DNA of 64,000 nt from Phytoseiulus persimilis (taxonomy: Eukaryota > Arthropoda > Arachnida > Mesostigmata > Phytoseiidae). Positions 10,519 through 20,711 of this stretch are shown here, piece after piece. The notes beneath the pieces were generated by a model, which was given only the letters and a program-made list of their open reading frames with translations, was not told the DNA's origin and ran no database searches. Both the position numbers and the translations under genes were made by a program. How positions within the stretch are numbered: the first letter of the stretch is position 1; the number at the start of each line of letters is the position of its first letter. The DNA lies in assembly GCA_037576195.1 (NCBI GenBank), contig CM075101.1:20150001-20214000 (forward strand). The letters are read 5' to 3'.

Positions 10519-12134
10519 TGCCGACTTCTGACATGCATATATTTACAAAATCACTGTTGGAGCTTGCCGGCGATCCTCCTATTGATTTCTCCGTCTCCTC
10601 TTCCAGAGGGACGACCTGAGAATAGAGCGAGGTTGTATAAGAATATAAATATTTTTATCCCATGTTGAGTTCCATTTTCCTTCAGTAGGATGGAGGCTCT
10701 CGCACTTACCTTCGGATCTTCACAAGATTTTGGAACCGATGTCGAAATACTTTGTTGGGCTAGCGTTGAAGTTGCCTCCGGCATCGATGGTCCCAGAATT
10801 TTCAGGTAGTTATACGGCACCAAACCCGTGCGTTGACCATCGACACTCGCTGAAAATCGAACACACAGAATGAGGGCTCTGCAGGCGATCGGAACTTCAT
10901 CTCAGCAAAGCCGTGAGAGGCACCTGGTCGAAAGCCGAATTCCCCTACCAATGAGCCAGCCTTGAACTTTAGACTGGAGGTGTTTGGGAGCGAGTCTGAT
11001 GTCCGTCCCGGCTGTGAAACTCAGCTCCTTATCAGAACGACCGATGAAATCGTACAAAGCTACCGCTTTGTAGTGATGATCCTCACCAGACGCCCATCTG
11101 GAACGTGAAAATCACAGGTTGAGATTAGAATCATCCGGGAGCACAGAAGATGCAGCTGAGGAGGTTCGCGGTGAAGGTTCTGAGCCCAGTACAGATTGAA
11201 AAACTCACTTGCTGCTCCCTTTGGAGCTCAAGCCGAACATCTTGTAAAGGAGGTACGGTGCCCCGAGGACGACGGAGAAGAAAGCCAATACGGGCCAAGA
11301 AGAGCTCGTCTGGTTCGCCACGAGATCTGGCTGTGGAGACGCGGAATGCCAAGCGGTTTCGGCTGGGTCGTTTTTCACAATTCCTAAGAGAGCACCGGAA
11401 TTAAACGTTCGTTCCGAGATTGGACGCCCCGAGTATGATGAGGTTCAGGGTGAATCTTGCTTTGATTTTTGACAATCATCTTCAAGTGATTAGAATACCA
11501 ACCCACTACTTGCAGAGTCCGACGGATGATCCAGCGGAGCGTTCTGATGATGGATAGCGAACTGATCATCCGAGTGAGCTGTGCCGATACACTAGACAGA
11601 TGATCGGCGACTCCTGTATCAAGGGAACCCCTCATTCAGCTCATGTTTGAAATTGACGCTATCTTGCATTTGTCATTATGGTTCGTGATTTACGATGAAG
11701 CGGTTGCGAAACTAACCTATTACCGCTCGGAACGAGTTATACAGCGCGAAGTAGGTGCTCTCCAGCATCATTGATACACTGCTGAATGCTTGCACGATAT
11801 GCTCAACGCTTTGGAACGCCGATCGAGTGCTTTCGTCGGCCAGTCGGGCGATTTCGGATTCTCCACCAGCCGCGCCGAAGCTCCCCATCATGTTACTGTA
11901 TGGCCCGTAACCTCCGTAGGAACCGTATCCACCGTACGGGGAACCGTAGGCACCAGGATAATTCATCCCGCCGTATCTGGACATGAAAGGCCCTCCTTGA
12001 TAGCCACCGAAACCGCCGCCCAAGGATCCAAGTGTGTTAACATCATCGTTGTACACTGGCACGGGTGGCGGTGCATTGGGCTGAGGAGCAGTTGGGCTCG
12101 GGGCTGACTCCCAGGGTTTTGGTGGGAGAGACAT
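10514..12134 (-). CDS. PEX13: Peroxisomal membrane protein PEX13
   Basis: PEX13 is an integral peroxisomal membrane protein of the docking complex for cargo receptor PEX5, working with PEX14. Exons are 12134-11717, 11613-11503, 11383-11209, 11097-10949, 10849-10710 and 10615-10514, totalling 1095 nt or 364 residues. The N-terminus has the family PPKPWE motif, a proline stretch and a Gly/Tyr-rich region (GGYGSYGGYG). Next come the conserved helix AFQSVEHIVQAFSSVSMMLE with YNSFRAV, a basic segment RTLRWIIRRTLQ, and the membrane segment WPVLAFFSVVLGAPYLLYK. A C-terminal SH3 domain follows (ALYDFIGRSDKELSFTAG, GWLIA, GLVPYNYLKILG). Intron 2 uses a GTTGGT donor. The tail after the SH3 domain is shorter than in human. 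On the transcript the TAA stop overlaps an AATAAA. Confidence 0.96.
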
Positions 12135-14438
12135 TCCTGGAGATCGAGTGAAAATGTCAGAAAGGAGAGTCGTCTCCCCGCGGACGCTGATACGGCAGCA
12201 GATGAGAAGCTCGTAACCTCTACAGATGAACAGTGGTTCACTCCAGCGTGGAGGATGGTTATATGGGGTGTGAGTAGAAGAGTTAGAGGATTCTAACCCT
12301 CGTACGGTTGTATGCGAATGGGGACGGGCTACCTACGGAATGAGGTTTCCTGAGAGGGGTACGGGCGCATCGCCCAAATGCTATGCGGTCATGTTACACT
12401 GGCACCGTGATAACGGTGTGGGAGATCTCATGCGAACGAAGTCTTCTGAATCTCGTCGAGGGGGTTCGTGTTGACTCATTGTATTCCAACATAAAAGTAA
12501 AACCCACTATAGCTTGATCGCGTTGGGTCGACTGGTCTCAAGAGCTCAAGATGGGAACTGGACGGTTCGAATCGCGGTGAAACTTCCAGGAATCCTTCCT
12601 TCAGCGAGAGAGACGCTGGGGAGCGTCAATCCGAAAGATCGAAATCTGTCGAAGTCATTGTCCCCTTCATGAAATTTGTTTTCGTCGAGACACTCTCCGG
12701 AACTTTCCTCGTTCCGTCATCCCGAAATGGGGGCGCCATCTTTGACTGCGATTCTTGACTCCTATTCACAGTTCTCGTTTGCTCACACTTTGAGCTTATT
12801 ATGATGAGTTTCCTCGAGCCAAGTCTAAAACTGTGACCACGAATGATCGCTAGCTGTGAGATTCTCGAATCTGCGCCCGACCTGCGAGAGCTTGAGCATC
12901 TCGCTGCCATACGGTGTCGTCGAATGCAGACAGCCTCCAGAAAATACCCGAACCGGAACGACTGCGCTGCTTGTTCCAACGAACGCTCGTTTTAGCTCAA
13001 ACTCACCCACTCGAATCGGAGTTTATCGACCGAGGTCCTGCCAGCACGTGCCCCCGTGTGTTTATCGTTGCAGGATTTACACGCTGCCCCTTGTGGTGAC
13101 GACAACACTGGCCGCAGTCGCCGGCCACGTAAAGAATCCTCACTGCACTACGGGCCACAGCGACGGTAACGCAGTTTGCATTCCGTCATTTAGAGGTTTC
13201 CTGCTTCATTTTTGGATGGGGATGTCAGCGGCACCGCACACTGCTTCCTTGCATGCACCCGTCTCTCGGTCCTCTCCCCGCCCCTGACTGAGAAACAAAC
13301 GCTGGATGGGCTGTTGGATCGGCGGCTCCAAGCACGATTCGGCGCCCTCGCCGAAGCAGCTTTGTCTGCGGTTTTCAAACGAGTAGAGCGGAATGACCAG
13401 CGTTCGAGATGTCTCCTCCCAGGAAAGTTATTGGGTTTTCTCGAGCGAGAGCCCCATTACCATCTTCCGGCACCTTGTTGGCCCACACCTCCCAATAACG
13501 AGCCTACAGTGATCCTCGTTGGGGCTGAATCCGAGATGACCTGTGTGCGGAGTTTCCAGGGAATGTCAACATATTCATCACGATCGTTTACGACACTCGA
13601 GGGAGCGCCTCTGCTTCCATAGATTTTTCCTGAAAGTTCGAGCATCTTACACGCCCTGGAATCGACTGATCAAACGAGACCACTCCGGGGATTCTCGAGG
13701 ATGGAGCTGTAAGGCCAGTTAGGCTGAGTGCCGCCTTGGCATAGTCCTGGAATCTTCCGGAATGTCCCCCACAAGTACCCAGAGGGACCGTTGGCAAACA
13801 CGGCACGAAGTGCAGAATGCTGCCCCTGGAGCGGAGTGCCACAACGGTATCTGATGACGAACCCACCCCACCGGATGATGGCGATGAAGAAGCTGAATGA
13901 AAGTTTCGCGCCGACAGCACAGATTGGGCTTTGCGGATGAGGAGTCAGCAAGGTATAAGATGCTCAGTGCCGAATGCAGGCTTCTGGAGAAGTAAATTCC
14001 AGGAACCTGAATCCGAAATTCCAAGCACGATTAGCAGCTTAATTGCTCAGCTCGAATCATTTGGAGAAAGGAGGGAGGACAGGGTTTTGCCATATGGAAG
14101 TTGTGGGAGAGGGAAGCAGGTGAGACTGTTGTTGTTGTGGAAGTGATGGTGGTCGTGTCTGTCTGCTGTTAACAGCTTGTGACACATAGTGCGTTTTGTG
14201 AAAAGTCTCCGTTCGTGGAACTTGATACGTTGGGCCGTTTCCATTCTGGACGCATTGCGGTTCGCACCGACGGTTTCTGTCCTCCGGCTGTATGGGTTAA
14301 GTTCAGAACCTGACGATTGGTTAAGTAGGCGTACATCATCTGCGTCTCCGTCATGTGGTCAAGGTGCTGGCAGCTCCAGTGACACCTAGAGCAACGATCA
14401 CTGGTCACCGAACAATCAGCTGCTGAAAAGAAAGCAAG
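12135..14438. other. Divergent intergenic region between PEX13 and PPM1H
   Basis: This must hold the PEX13 (-) and PPM1H (+) promoters. I see no credible exon. The open frames overlap on both strands and match no family I recognise. A GGTTCGAATC sequence near 12567 resembles a pol III B box, but I could not find a tRNA-like fold or an A box at the right spacing. Confidence 0.45.
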
Positions 14439-17356
14439 ATGTTCTCGAGAGTGAGAAGCGCCTTCTACAATGTTGTGCAAAATCTGGACGCGTTTCCCGT
14501 GGAGGACGATCAGTCAGAGCAGCCGTATGACGGCCAGAATAGCAAAGACTCGAAAATCCAAAAGTTTCCTTACATCCGGCCAGAATTTCTGCAACTCGGA
14601 AGTGAAGACGAAATACAGGTTTGTTCCTCATTCGATCAGCGCGATGTTCCCATCGGAACTGCATTCCGCTTACGAGAAACATCTTTCAACGACCTGAATT
14701 CCTCTTGCAGGCTAGTGCGGATCACAGGTCGAGGCCGATTCTCGTTCCCCGGAACATAAACTATCTCCCGTGGAATTCAGGATATGCTGAAACAATAAAC
14801 GCCGGGAAAAGTCAGCGAAATGAGGATCAGGGAACCTTCATCACTGCTGCTATCTCAACTCTCAAAGGCTGTGCTCAAATTTTGGAGAATGCCACATCAA
14901 GCGAACTAGACCAACATCTGAACCTCTGCCAAGATTGCATACCCTACAGGTGAGGATGCGAGCTGTCGTAAAGTAGACGCCGTGCCGGGATGCGGAAGAC
15001 AGCTTATCTGATTGAAACAGATGTGACCGTCATTAGAGTGATTTCCTATGACAGAAACCAATCGATAGAGGAGAAGTCTGCGAGAAGAAATATGGTATCG
15101 AGTAAGCTGATCAAAGATGAAGTGATAGCACGCTCGCTGGAAAGCAGCTCTCGCTCTCCATTTCTGGAGTGTGACTCCATTTTGTGGGAGATTCGTCCAT
15201 CGGAAGCGAATTCGACGCCCCGAATGATTCGTCGAAAAATACACCTTTCAACATGGCTTGAGATTCGCCTCGGCTGTGGTTTACGGAGCTTTGGAGATTT
15301 ATTTTCTTGGCTTTCGGGGCGGGATTATGTCTGAGCCCCGGTGGTCGGTCAACAAGCCAACTCCGTCATCATCAAGTCCACCTTTGAATCGAATCCGTCG
15401 ATTCGGCTAGGCTAAGTGTGAAGAACCGCTCAGTAGCTAAGCTGGAGCTCTGATATTTCCCTGCAGTCAAATGTGTTGTTTGACGGAGCCGACTCTGTTG
15501 ATCGTCTGCCCTTCAGCTCGATTCCTCCAAATCCATCACTCTCTTATACTTTCCTATCATTGGAAGCTCCCATCCTCCAAGCCGTCGCAAACCCGCTTGT
15601 GTTGCTTGGTGGAATTGATGCGCTGGCCCCGGCTCTCGATTTCGACTCTTTCTCATTTGTCACTTTCGAAAGGGGAGCCTGTGGTGATCACGTTCAGGAC
15701 ATTCATTTCGGTCAGCGAGAGGGTCGTCGAATTCCTTTCAGAACGAGCGCACGTCGAAATAAATGGGAACCATCTTCATCGGTCATTGGAGTGTTCCCGG
15801 AGACGGCCGATCGAGAGTCGCAGGGAATAGCTTGCTTGCCTTGAGTTGAAGCACGAAGCCTAGCGAACTCCTATTTCATTTTCATCACTCGTCCACAGAA
15901 CCGGCAAGCTCTGTTCGATTTCCTCTTACCCTGACTTTTTAATACTTTCAGATATTTCGCTCTGTTCGATGGGCATGCCGGCTCAGCGGTTGCAGTGGCC
16001 GCCTCGAAAAGTCTGCACCGTGTGATACAGCAACGGTTTCATCAGATCGCTGGTTTGCTGCAGGATAGAGACAAAGATGGAAGAATTCCACTCGGTCCTC
16101 AGTATGGGGCATACTGTGCAGCCATCTTCAATAATTGCGATTCGAAAGTGAGTTCTGCGTCGGCGAAAGCGAGGACAGCGAACCAACGAAGATGTATTGT
16201 CTGAACCATTCCAAATGTTTCCTGATTCTTAGACGTTGCCAGATTCGTTGCCCATTTTAAAGCCCCCGTGATCCGCAGGTGACCGTAGACAGTTTGATAA
16301 AAGGAGCACTTGAGACCGCTTTCCTTGACATGGACAGTCAGATAGCTCGTGATAAGAAAATGTTCAAAATGCCCGGGGGCTGCACTGTGCTCGTTGCTGT
16401 TTTCATATTCGGTAATTTCTCGTTGACCATTCTTCTGCTCCGGAATCTTGACGTTTAGGAGACTACATATAAAGGGTGTCCAGGGAGGAGCCTCGGAGAT
16501 CATCGCCTAAAGTCTCTCATTTTCTGCAGGGAAACTATTTTTGGCCAATGCGGGAGACAGCCGTGCAATAATATGCCGCTGTACTCGCCGGGAGGTGGTG
16601 CCGATGTCGCAAGATTTCACTCCTGAGTCGGAACGTCACCGCGTCAAATCGTTGGCTCGACAGCGACCCGAGCTATTGGGATCAGATTTCACGTATTTGG
16701 AGTTCTTGAAACGTCCAACAAGGACTGATCTAGGGAGAAAAATGTTGTATAAAGATGTACATATGACGGGTTGGGCCCTGAAAACGATAACTCCGGACGA
16801 TCTTCGTCTACCTCTCGTGTGCGGCGAAGGGAAAAGAAGTCGCGTCCTGGCAACGATTGGAGTTACACGAGGGTTTGGAGATCATGATCTGAAGTCTCAG
16901 CTGAGCCCGGTTCCAATCAAACCATTCTTAAGCGCGGAGCCTGAAGTTTTAATTTTTGAAATCTGTTCTGAAGTGGATATCGATCAGAACGATGTCTTAG
17001 TGATGGCTACCGATGGACTCTGGGATGTCACTAATAACTTCCAAACCATGGAAATTGTGTCAAAATCGCTGGGTCACTACTCACCGAACGCCTCGCTTGA
17101 AGAGTACAAGTATCGGTACGTTTCTGCCGCTCAAGATCTTGTCATGCAATCGCGGGGCAAACTCAGTGGCAACAATTGGAAAACGGCTGACAACAGAGCG
17201 GCAACTGTGGACGACATCTCTGTATTTGTGATCCCGCTTTTGGAATACAAGAATGAGTATTTGAAACGTCAGGAGACCCTGAGGAAACTCGAGGAGAGTC
17301 TCGATGCTCAACCGGTGGCCAATGCCGTCGGTCTCGGAGATTCCCCACCGTCATAG
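14439..17356 (+). CDS. PPM1H: PPM-family serine/threonine phosphatase, PPM1H type
   Basis: A metal-dependent PP2C-type phosphatase of the PPM1H/J/M subfamily; human PPM1H dephosphorylates Rab GTPases. Exons are 14439-14618, 14711-14949, 15952-16147, 16279-16411 and 16530-17356, totalling 1575 nt or 524 residues, close to human PPM1H. The N-terminus MFSRVRSAFYNVV and FPYIRPEFLQL fit the subfamily. PP2C motifs are present: GKSQRNEDQG, ALFDGHAGSAVAVA (metal-binding Asp), GGCTVLVAVFIFG, LANAGDSRAIIC, MTGWALKTI, ATIGVTRGFGDHD and ATDGLWDV; the subfamily's QDLVMQSRGKL and DDISVFVIPLL close the domain. The insertion between the RNEDQG motif and the DGHAG motif is shorter than in vertebrates. Intron 2 is about 1 kb and otherwise empty to my eye. 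A possible AATAAA is at 17699-17704. Confidence 0.95.
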
Positions 17357-18970
17357 GAATCCAATGTGCATGATTTTAGGTTCTACCTTTCCGGGAGGGA
17401 TTGGAGAGGCGGTTTCCCTCTACAGGCTTCCCCGGCTTCATGTCGAGGTGAAATTATTTTGAATGCAGGAACCGATGTCAGCTTCGACCCAAGCTCGTGA
17501 CATCCTATGGTCTATTTTGTGATCAAAACTATCCTGGCGATGATCAATCGTAGCGAACACGTTACTGATATCATGGAGGTTTGTGAATATTCTGTATGTC
17601 AAGACAGGGAGAATTTCTCGTGCTTCGAATGATTGATAAGTCTGTCCTCCTTCTGGCTCTTGGTTATCTCTGGAGGTCGAGTGAGAGACTTCTGCTGGAA
17701 TAAATCGGATAATTTTAAAAAATGGATCTGGACAACCCGCTATGTCGTCTTTCATCCAACAGTGAAGTGACCGAGGACGCGAATCGCGCATGGCAAGAAT
17801 CATGCGAACGATACGATGAAGAACCAACATCTAGAACGATCATGTCCGATTTGGCGGAAGGAAACGGCCAATTCCTGATCGCTTTCATCGACAGGGAGAC
17901 CTACCACCCTGGGCAACTGCTGAATTGAACCATTACTGCATTACTGGAGCGCAGGTGGAGTAGACACGTTATCCTTCATCCTCGCCCGGCCAACATCAAG
18001 TCTCAGTCGAAGCCTTCAAACACTGAAGGACACTGGGTACGGGCACGTGATGGAAGCTTCAATACGGATCCAAGAGGAAAATCGGTTCGGGAAAGATCGC
18101 CGACGGATGACAGCATCTTCGTCCCAACAATTGCAATCAGGGTTGCAAGGGCTGGGGAGAAAGAGCTTATTGTGTGTGTTCGTCACGTCAGGGAAGCTTA
18201 CGACCAAATCTCGTGATGAGCTCAGGGGAATTCCCGACGAGAGACGCATGAGTGAACCCTCGATTTCTCCACCTGTATGTGCGGGAATGACCGTATTGTC
18301 CTCAGCTATGGGGGAGGAGGGCACCACACGCATAAGGAATTATTCATAGATGCTAGATCTCGACAGGGCTGTACACCCTGCCCGAAGCTCTTCGGCTTTT
18401 TTCGAAACTTCGAGCAGCGGGACAGCTTTCGCTTTGTTCCGTTGCGAGAACTAATTGCTACAGTTGATTAGGGTTAGAAGATCGGCAGAAATGAGGAGAT
18501 TCAGTCGGGTTTGGTGCCGTCGCGAGAAAGGAGCAGGAAGGGTTCCAAAACTTCTTCGCACATCAAGAAAAATCGGCGAACTGGTCGACAATTTTTCAGG
18601 GAAGACCATCAGCGAGAATAAACTAAGCGCGCTGAATACTCGCAAGATCAGGACTGAACATGAAACGCGATGCCCGGAAAGACAGCGCGCTTATTCTAGT
18701 TTTCTCTGTTCAATCAGGTCGTCAAAGAGAGAGAGACAACTTCTAAAATGTGAGTCAGGCTGAATCCGCGACGCCTCTCGGTTTTCGTTCGCTGCTGATT
18801 CAGTTTTGATGACAACAACCTTATGCCTTAGGTTATGGAAATGCTTCCCGAGGTGACCTCCGAATTTCAAGACAAGAGGTCCATCGAGTTTAGTGCAGAG
18901 AATAAGTGTTTGTGATTCCTCGATTCTCTGAAATTCATGCTTTGGATAGAGGTCTCGAGATGCATGGAAT
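17357..18970. other. Intergenic DNA after PPM1H
   Basis: This holds the PPM1H 3' UTR, with a candidate AATAAA at 17699-17704, and then about 1.2 kb in which I see nothing recognisable. Confidence 0.4.
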
Positions 18971-19190
18971 AACCCCCTTGGAGTCCGAGATGTTTGATCA
19001 GATCGATACCGGGATCACCTCCTTGGACTCCGCAAAGTATGGTCAGATCGTTCCCGGAATCACCTCATGAGACCGGAATGCCCCCAGACTCGGAAAAGTA
19101 TGGTCAGATTTGTCCCGAAATCAACCCCCAGAACCGGGAAACTATGATCAGATTGGTCCCGGAATCATCCCCATATATTCAAGAGTAAAT
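18971..19190 (+). repeat. 45-bp minisatellite, left array (older copy)
   Basis: About four or five degenerate units share the phrases GACTCCG, AAGTATGGTCAGAT and CCCGGAATCACCTC at a spacing near 45 bp; one unit carries an insertion. In one frame the intact unit translates as SEKYGQIDPGI. The array lies just outside the left terminus of the hAT-like element at 19293. It is followed by GACGAAGCCGATTATATACA, which is related to the segment after the array inside that element. It therefore looks like an older family member into which the younger one inserted. Confidence 0.75.
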
Positions 19191-19764
19191 GCGGACGAAC
19201 TGACAGACGAAGCCGATTATATACAGTAAGGATCTTCAGGATCGAATATCATTTTCGTCTAATTCTGGATTTCGATTGACATCGGTTCCGGACAGTGGCG
19301 CAGCCAGGATTCTCTCTGGGGAGGGGCTGAATTTTTTTCCAGTGGACTGCTGTTCCTGCCAAAGGGGCACCCTTCCCCTCTCATATGGTCAGCATCATTT
19401 CTGAAGCTATCTCCGGCTTATCGGTACATGTTGTCAATTTTGCGTGAAGCAGTTTGCGCTGTACTGATCAAACATTTTGACTGAGATCAAGCAATATCGT
19501 CGCAGCTTGAAGAATGTCGTCGGCGGTCTCTGGAGTGTCCTTCGTTGGTTCTGCTACAAGTCCGTTTTCACTTCAGCTCCACGAAATGCACGTGGAATTT
19601 CACCTTCGGATGCCTCTGAAGCCCTATTCGTGGATTGCGTATCATCTCCTCGAATCTGAATCTGAACGGCTTCGGGTCAAGAAGACGATCCTCTATGCGC
19701 TTGTAGACCCTCGAAGACGGTCTTTCGGAATCTTAAGGACGGTTTCGTAGACACCTGATTACGT

Positions 19765-20166
19765 CAAATCACCTCCTCAGAACCAGAAGCGTACAGTCAG
19801 ATCGATCTTGGAATTACTCACTTGGACTCCGAAGTGCATGGTCAGATCCTGAAATCAGCTCGTTAGACTCCAAGAAGGATGGTCGACGCCGGAATCACCT
19901 TCTCAGACCCAGGAAATTTAGGTAAGATCGATCCCGAGATCAGCTCTGTAAACTCCGAAAAGTATGGTCAGATCGACCCCATATTCACACCGATAGACTC
20001 CAAAATGTTGATAATTTTGCACGATGTGGCAACGTTTCGTCGACGCCGGAATCACCTCCATATACCCTGAAAAGTGTGGACAGATCGACCCCGGAGTCAA
20101 CGCTATAGGCTCAGAAAAGTTCGATCAGATCGATGCCGGAATCAGCTCTCTGGACTCCGAAAAGAG
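19765..20166 (+). repeat. 45-bp minisatellite array, codon-phased
   Basis: About nine degenerate units have period near 45 bp and the core phrases CTCCGAAAAGTATGGTCAGA, TCGACCCCGGAATCA and CCTC. Because 45 is divisible by three, adjacent units stay in one frame and read as variants of SEKYGQIDPGITSLD, for example SEKFDQIDAGISSLD. Further unit sequence continues at about 20465-20530 on the far side of the SINE. Stops and frame breaks between units argue against a real protein. Confidence 0.82.
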
Positions 20167-20457
20167 AGACCGCTCCGAGAACGCTCGGCTCGTTGGCCGT
20201 GTGGCATGAACCAACGCCTCGGGTGCCACGCTAAGCTAGCAATCGCGGGTTCGATCCCCGGCCGACAACAAAAATTTCTTGTGTGGTAAAAAGAAGATTT
20301 AATTTGTATCAGAATTAAATCTGAACCATCTTAAGACCCAAGCCCACCGCCCGCAATGGGATTTGCGAGGCGATAGGGGGTGTTACTGAAGCAATACCGA
20401 AAAGTGATCCCAGGACACTTCTGAGGGCTGGCTGAGAGGTTCAGCCGGAAAACAAAG
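20167..20457 (+). mobile_element. tRNA-derived SINE with 13-bp target-site duplications
   Basis: The head contains a pol III B box within GGGTTCGATCCCCGG (20247-20261) and an A-box-like TGGCATGAACCAACGC at 20202-20217. GTTGGCCG near 20192 can pair with CGGCCGAC near 20260, like an acceptor stem, so the head derives from a tRNA. The body continues for about 190 bp to an A-rich end AAAACAAAG. Flanking repeats ACTCCGAAAAGAG (20154-20166) and ACTCCGGAAAGAG (20458-20470) are target-site duplications lying within the 45-bp array. The SINE therefore inserted after the array formed. Confidence 0.85.
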
Positions 20458-20711
20458 ACTCCGGAAAGAGTGGTCAGATCGACCCCGGAATCCTCTCCTC
20501 AGACTTCGAAAAGCGTCGACATATCGACGCCGGACAGTTAAACAAAGTGACACGCGAAGCGGATCACATATAGTAAGGATATTGCTCGGTTTCCGAAGAC
20601 TGGAGATCCAACTTTCTATTCGGGAACTCGACTGAGATATTAGAACTCGAAAGTTCTGGGGAGGGCCTAAAGCCTGCTCAGCCCCCCCATGGCTACGCCA
20701 CTGGTTCTGGA

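Larger units (their letters stand above)
19293..20703 (+). mobile_element. Non-autonomous hAT-like element (1411 bp)
   Basis: The left end reads CAGTGGCGCAGCCA; the right end, read inward on the minus strand, is CAGTGGCGTAGCCA (13 of 14 match). Both are followed by G-rich subterminal sequence and GGGGCTGA. Flanking 8-bp direct repeats, GTTCCGGA at 19285-19292 and GTTCTGGA at 20704-20711, fit the 8-bp target duplication of hAT elements. I see no transposase. The interior holds a 45-bp minisatellite and a SINE inserted into it. The ends differ slightly and the site duplication has one mismatch, so the insertion is not recent. Confidence 0.8.

Noticed and set aside
12510..12590. GGTTCGAATC B-box-like sequence
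   Set aside because: No matching A box or acceptor stem pairing could be drawn, so a tRNA or SINE call is not supported.
15471..15844. Frames in the 1-kb PPM1H intron preceded by a CTGCAG acceptor-like site
   Set aside because: Exon 14711-14949 joins 15952 directly in phase and restores the conserved catalytic motif; no extra exon is needed.
18994..20209. Open frames encoding 15-residue repeats
   Set aside because: The repeats stay in frame only because the unit is 45 bp; stops and unit-length changes break every frame, so no protein is called.
18971..20530. Tandem direct repeats that might suggest a CRISPR array
   Set aside because: Units abut without unique spacers, are degenerate, and lie in a eukaryotic transposon; no cas genes exist.
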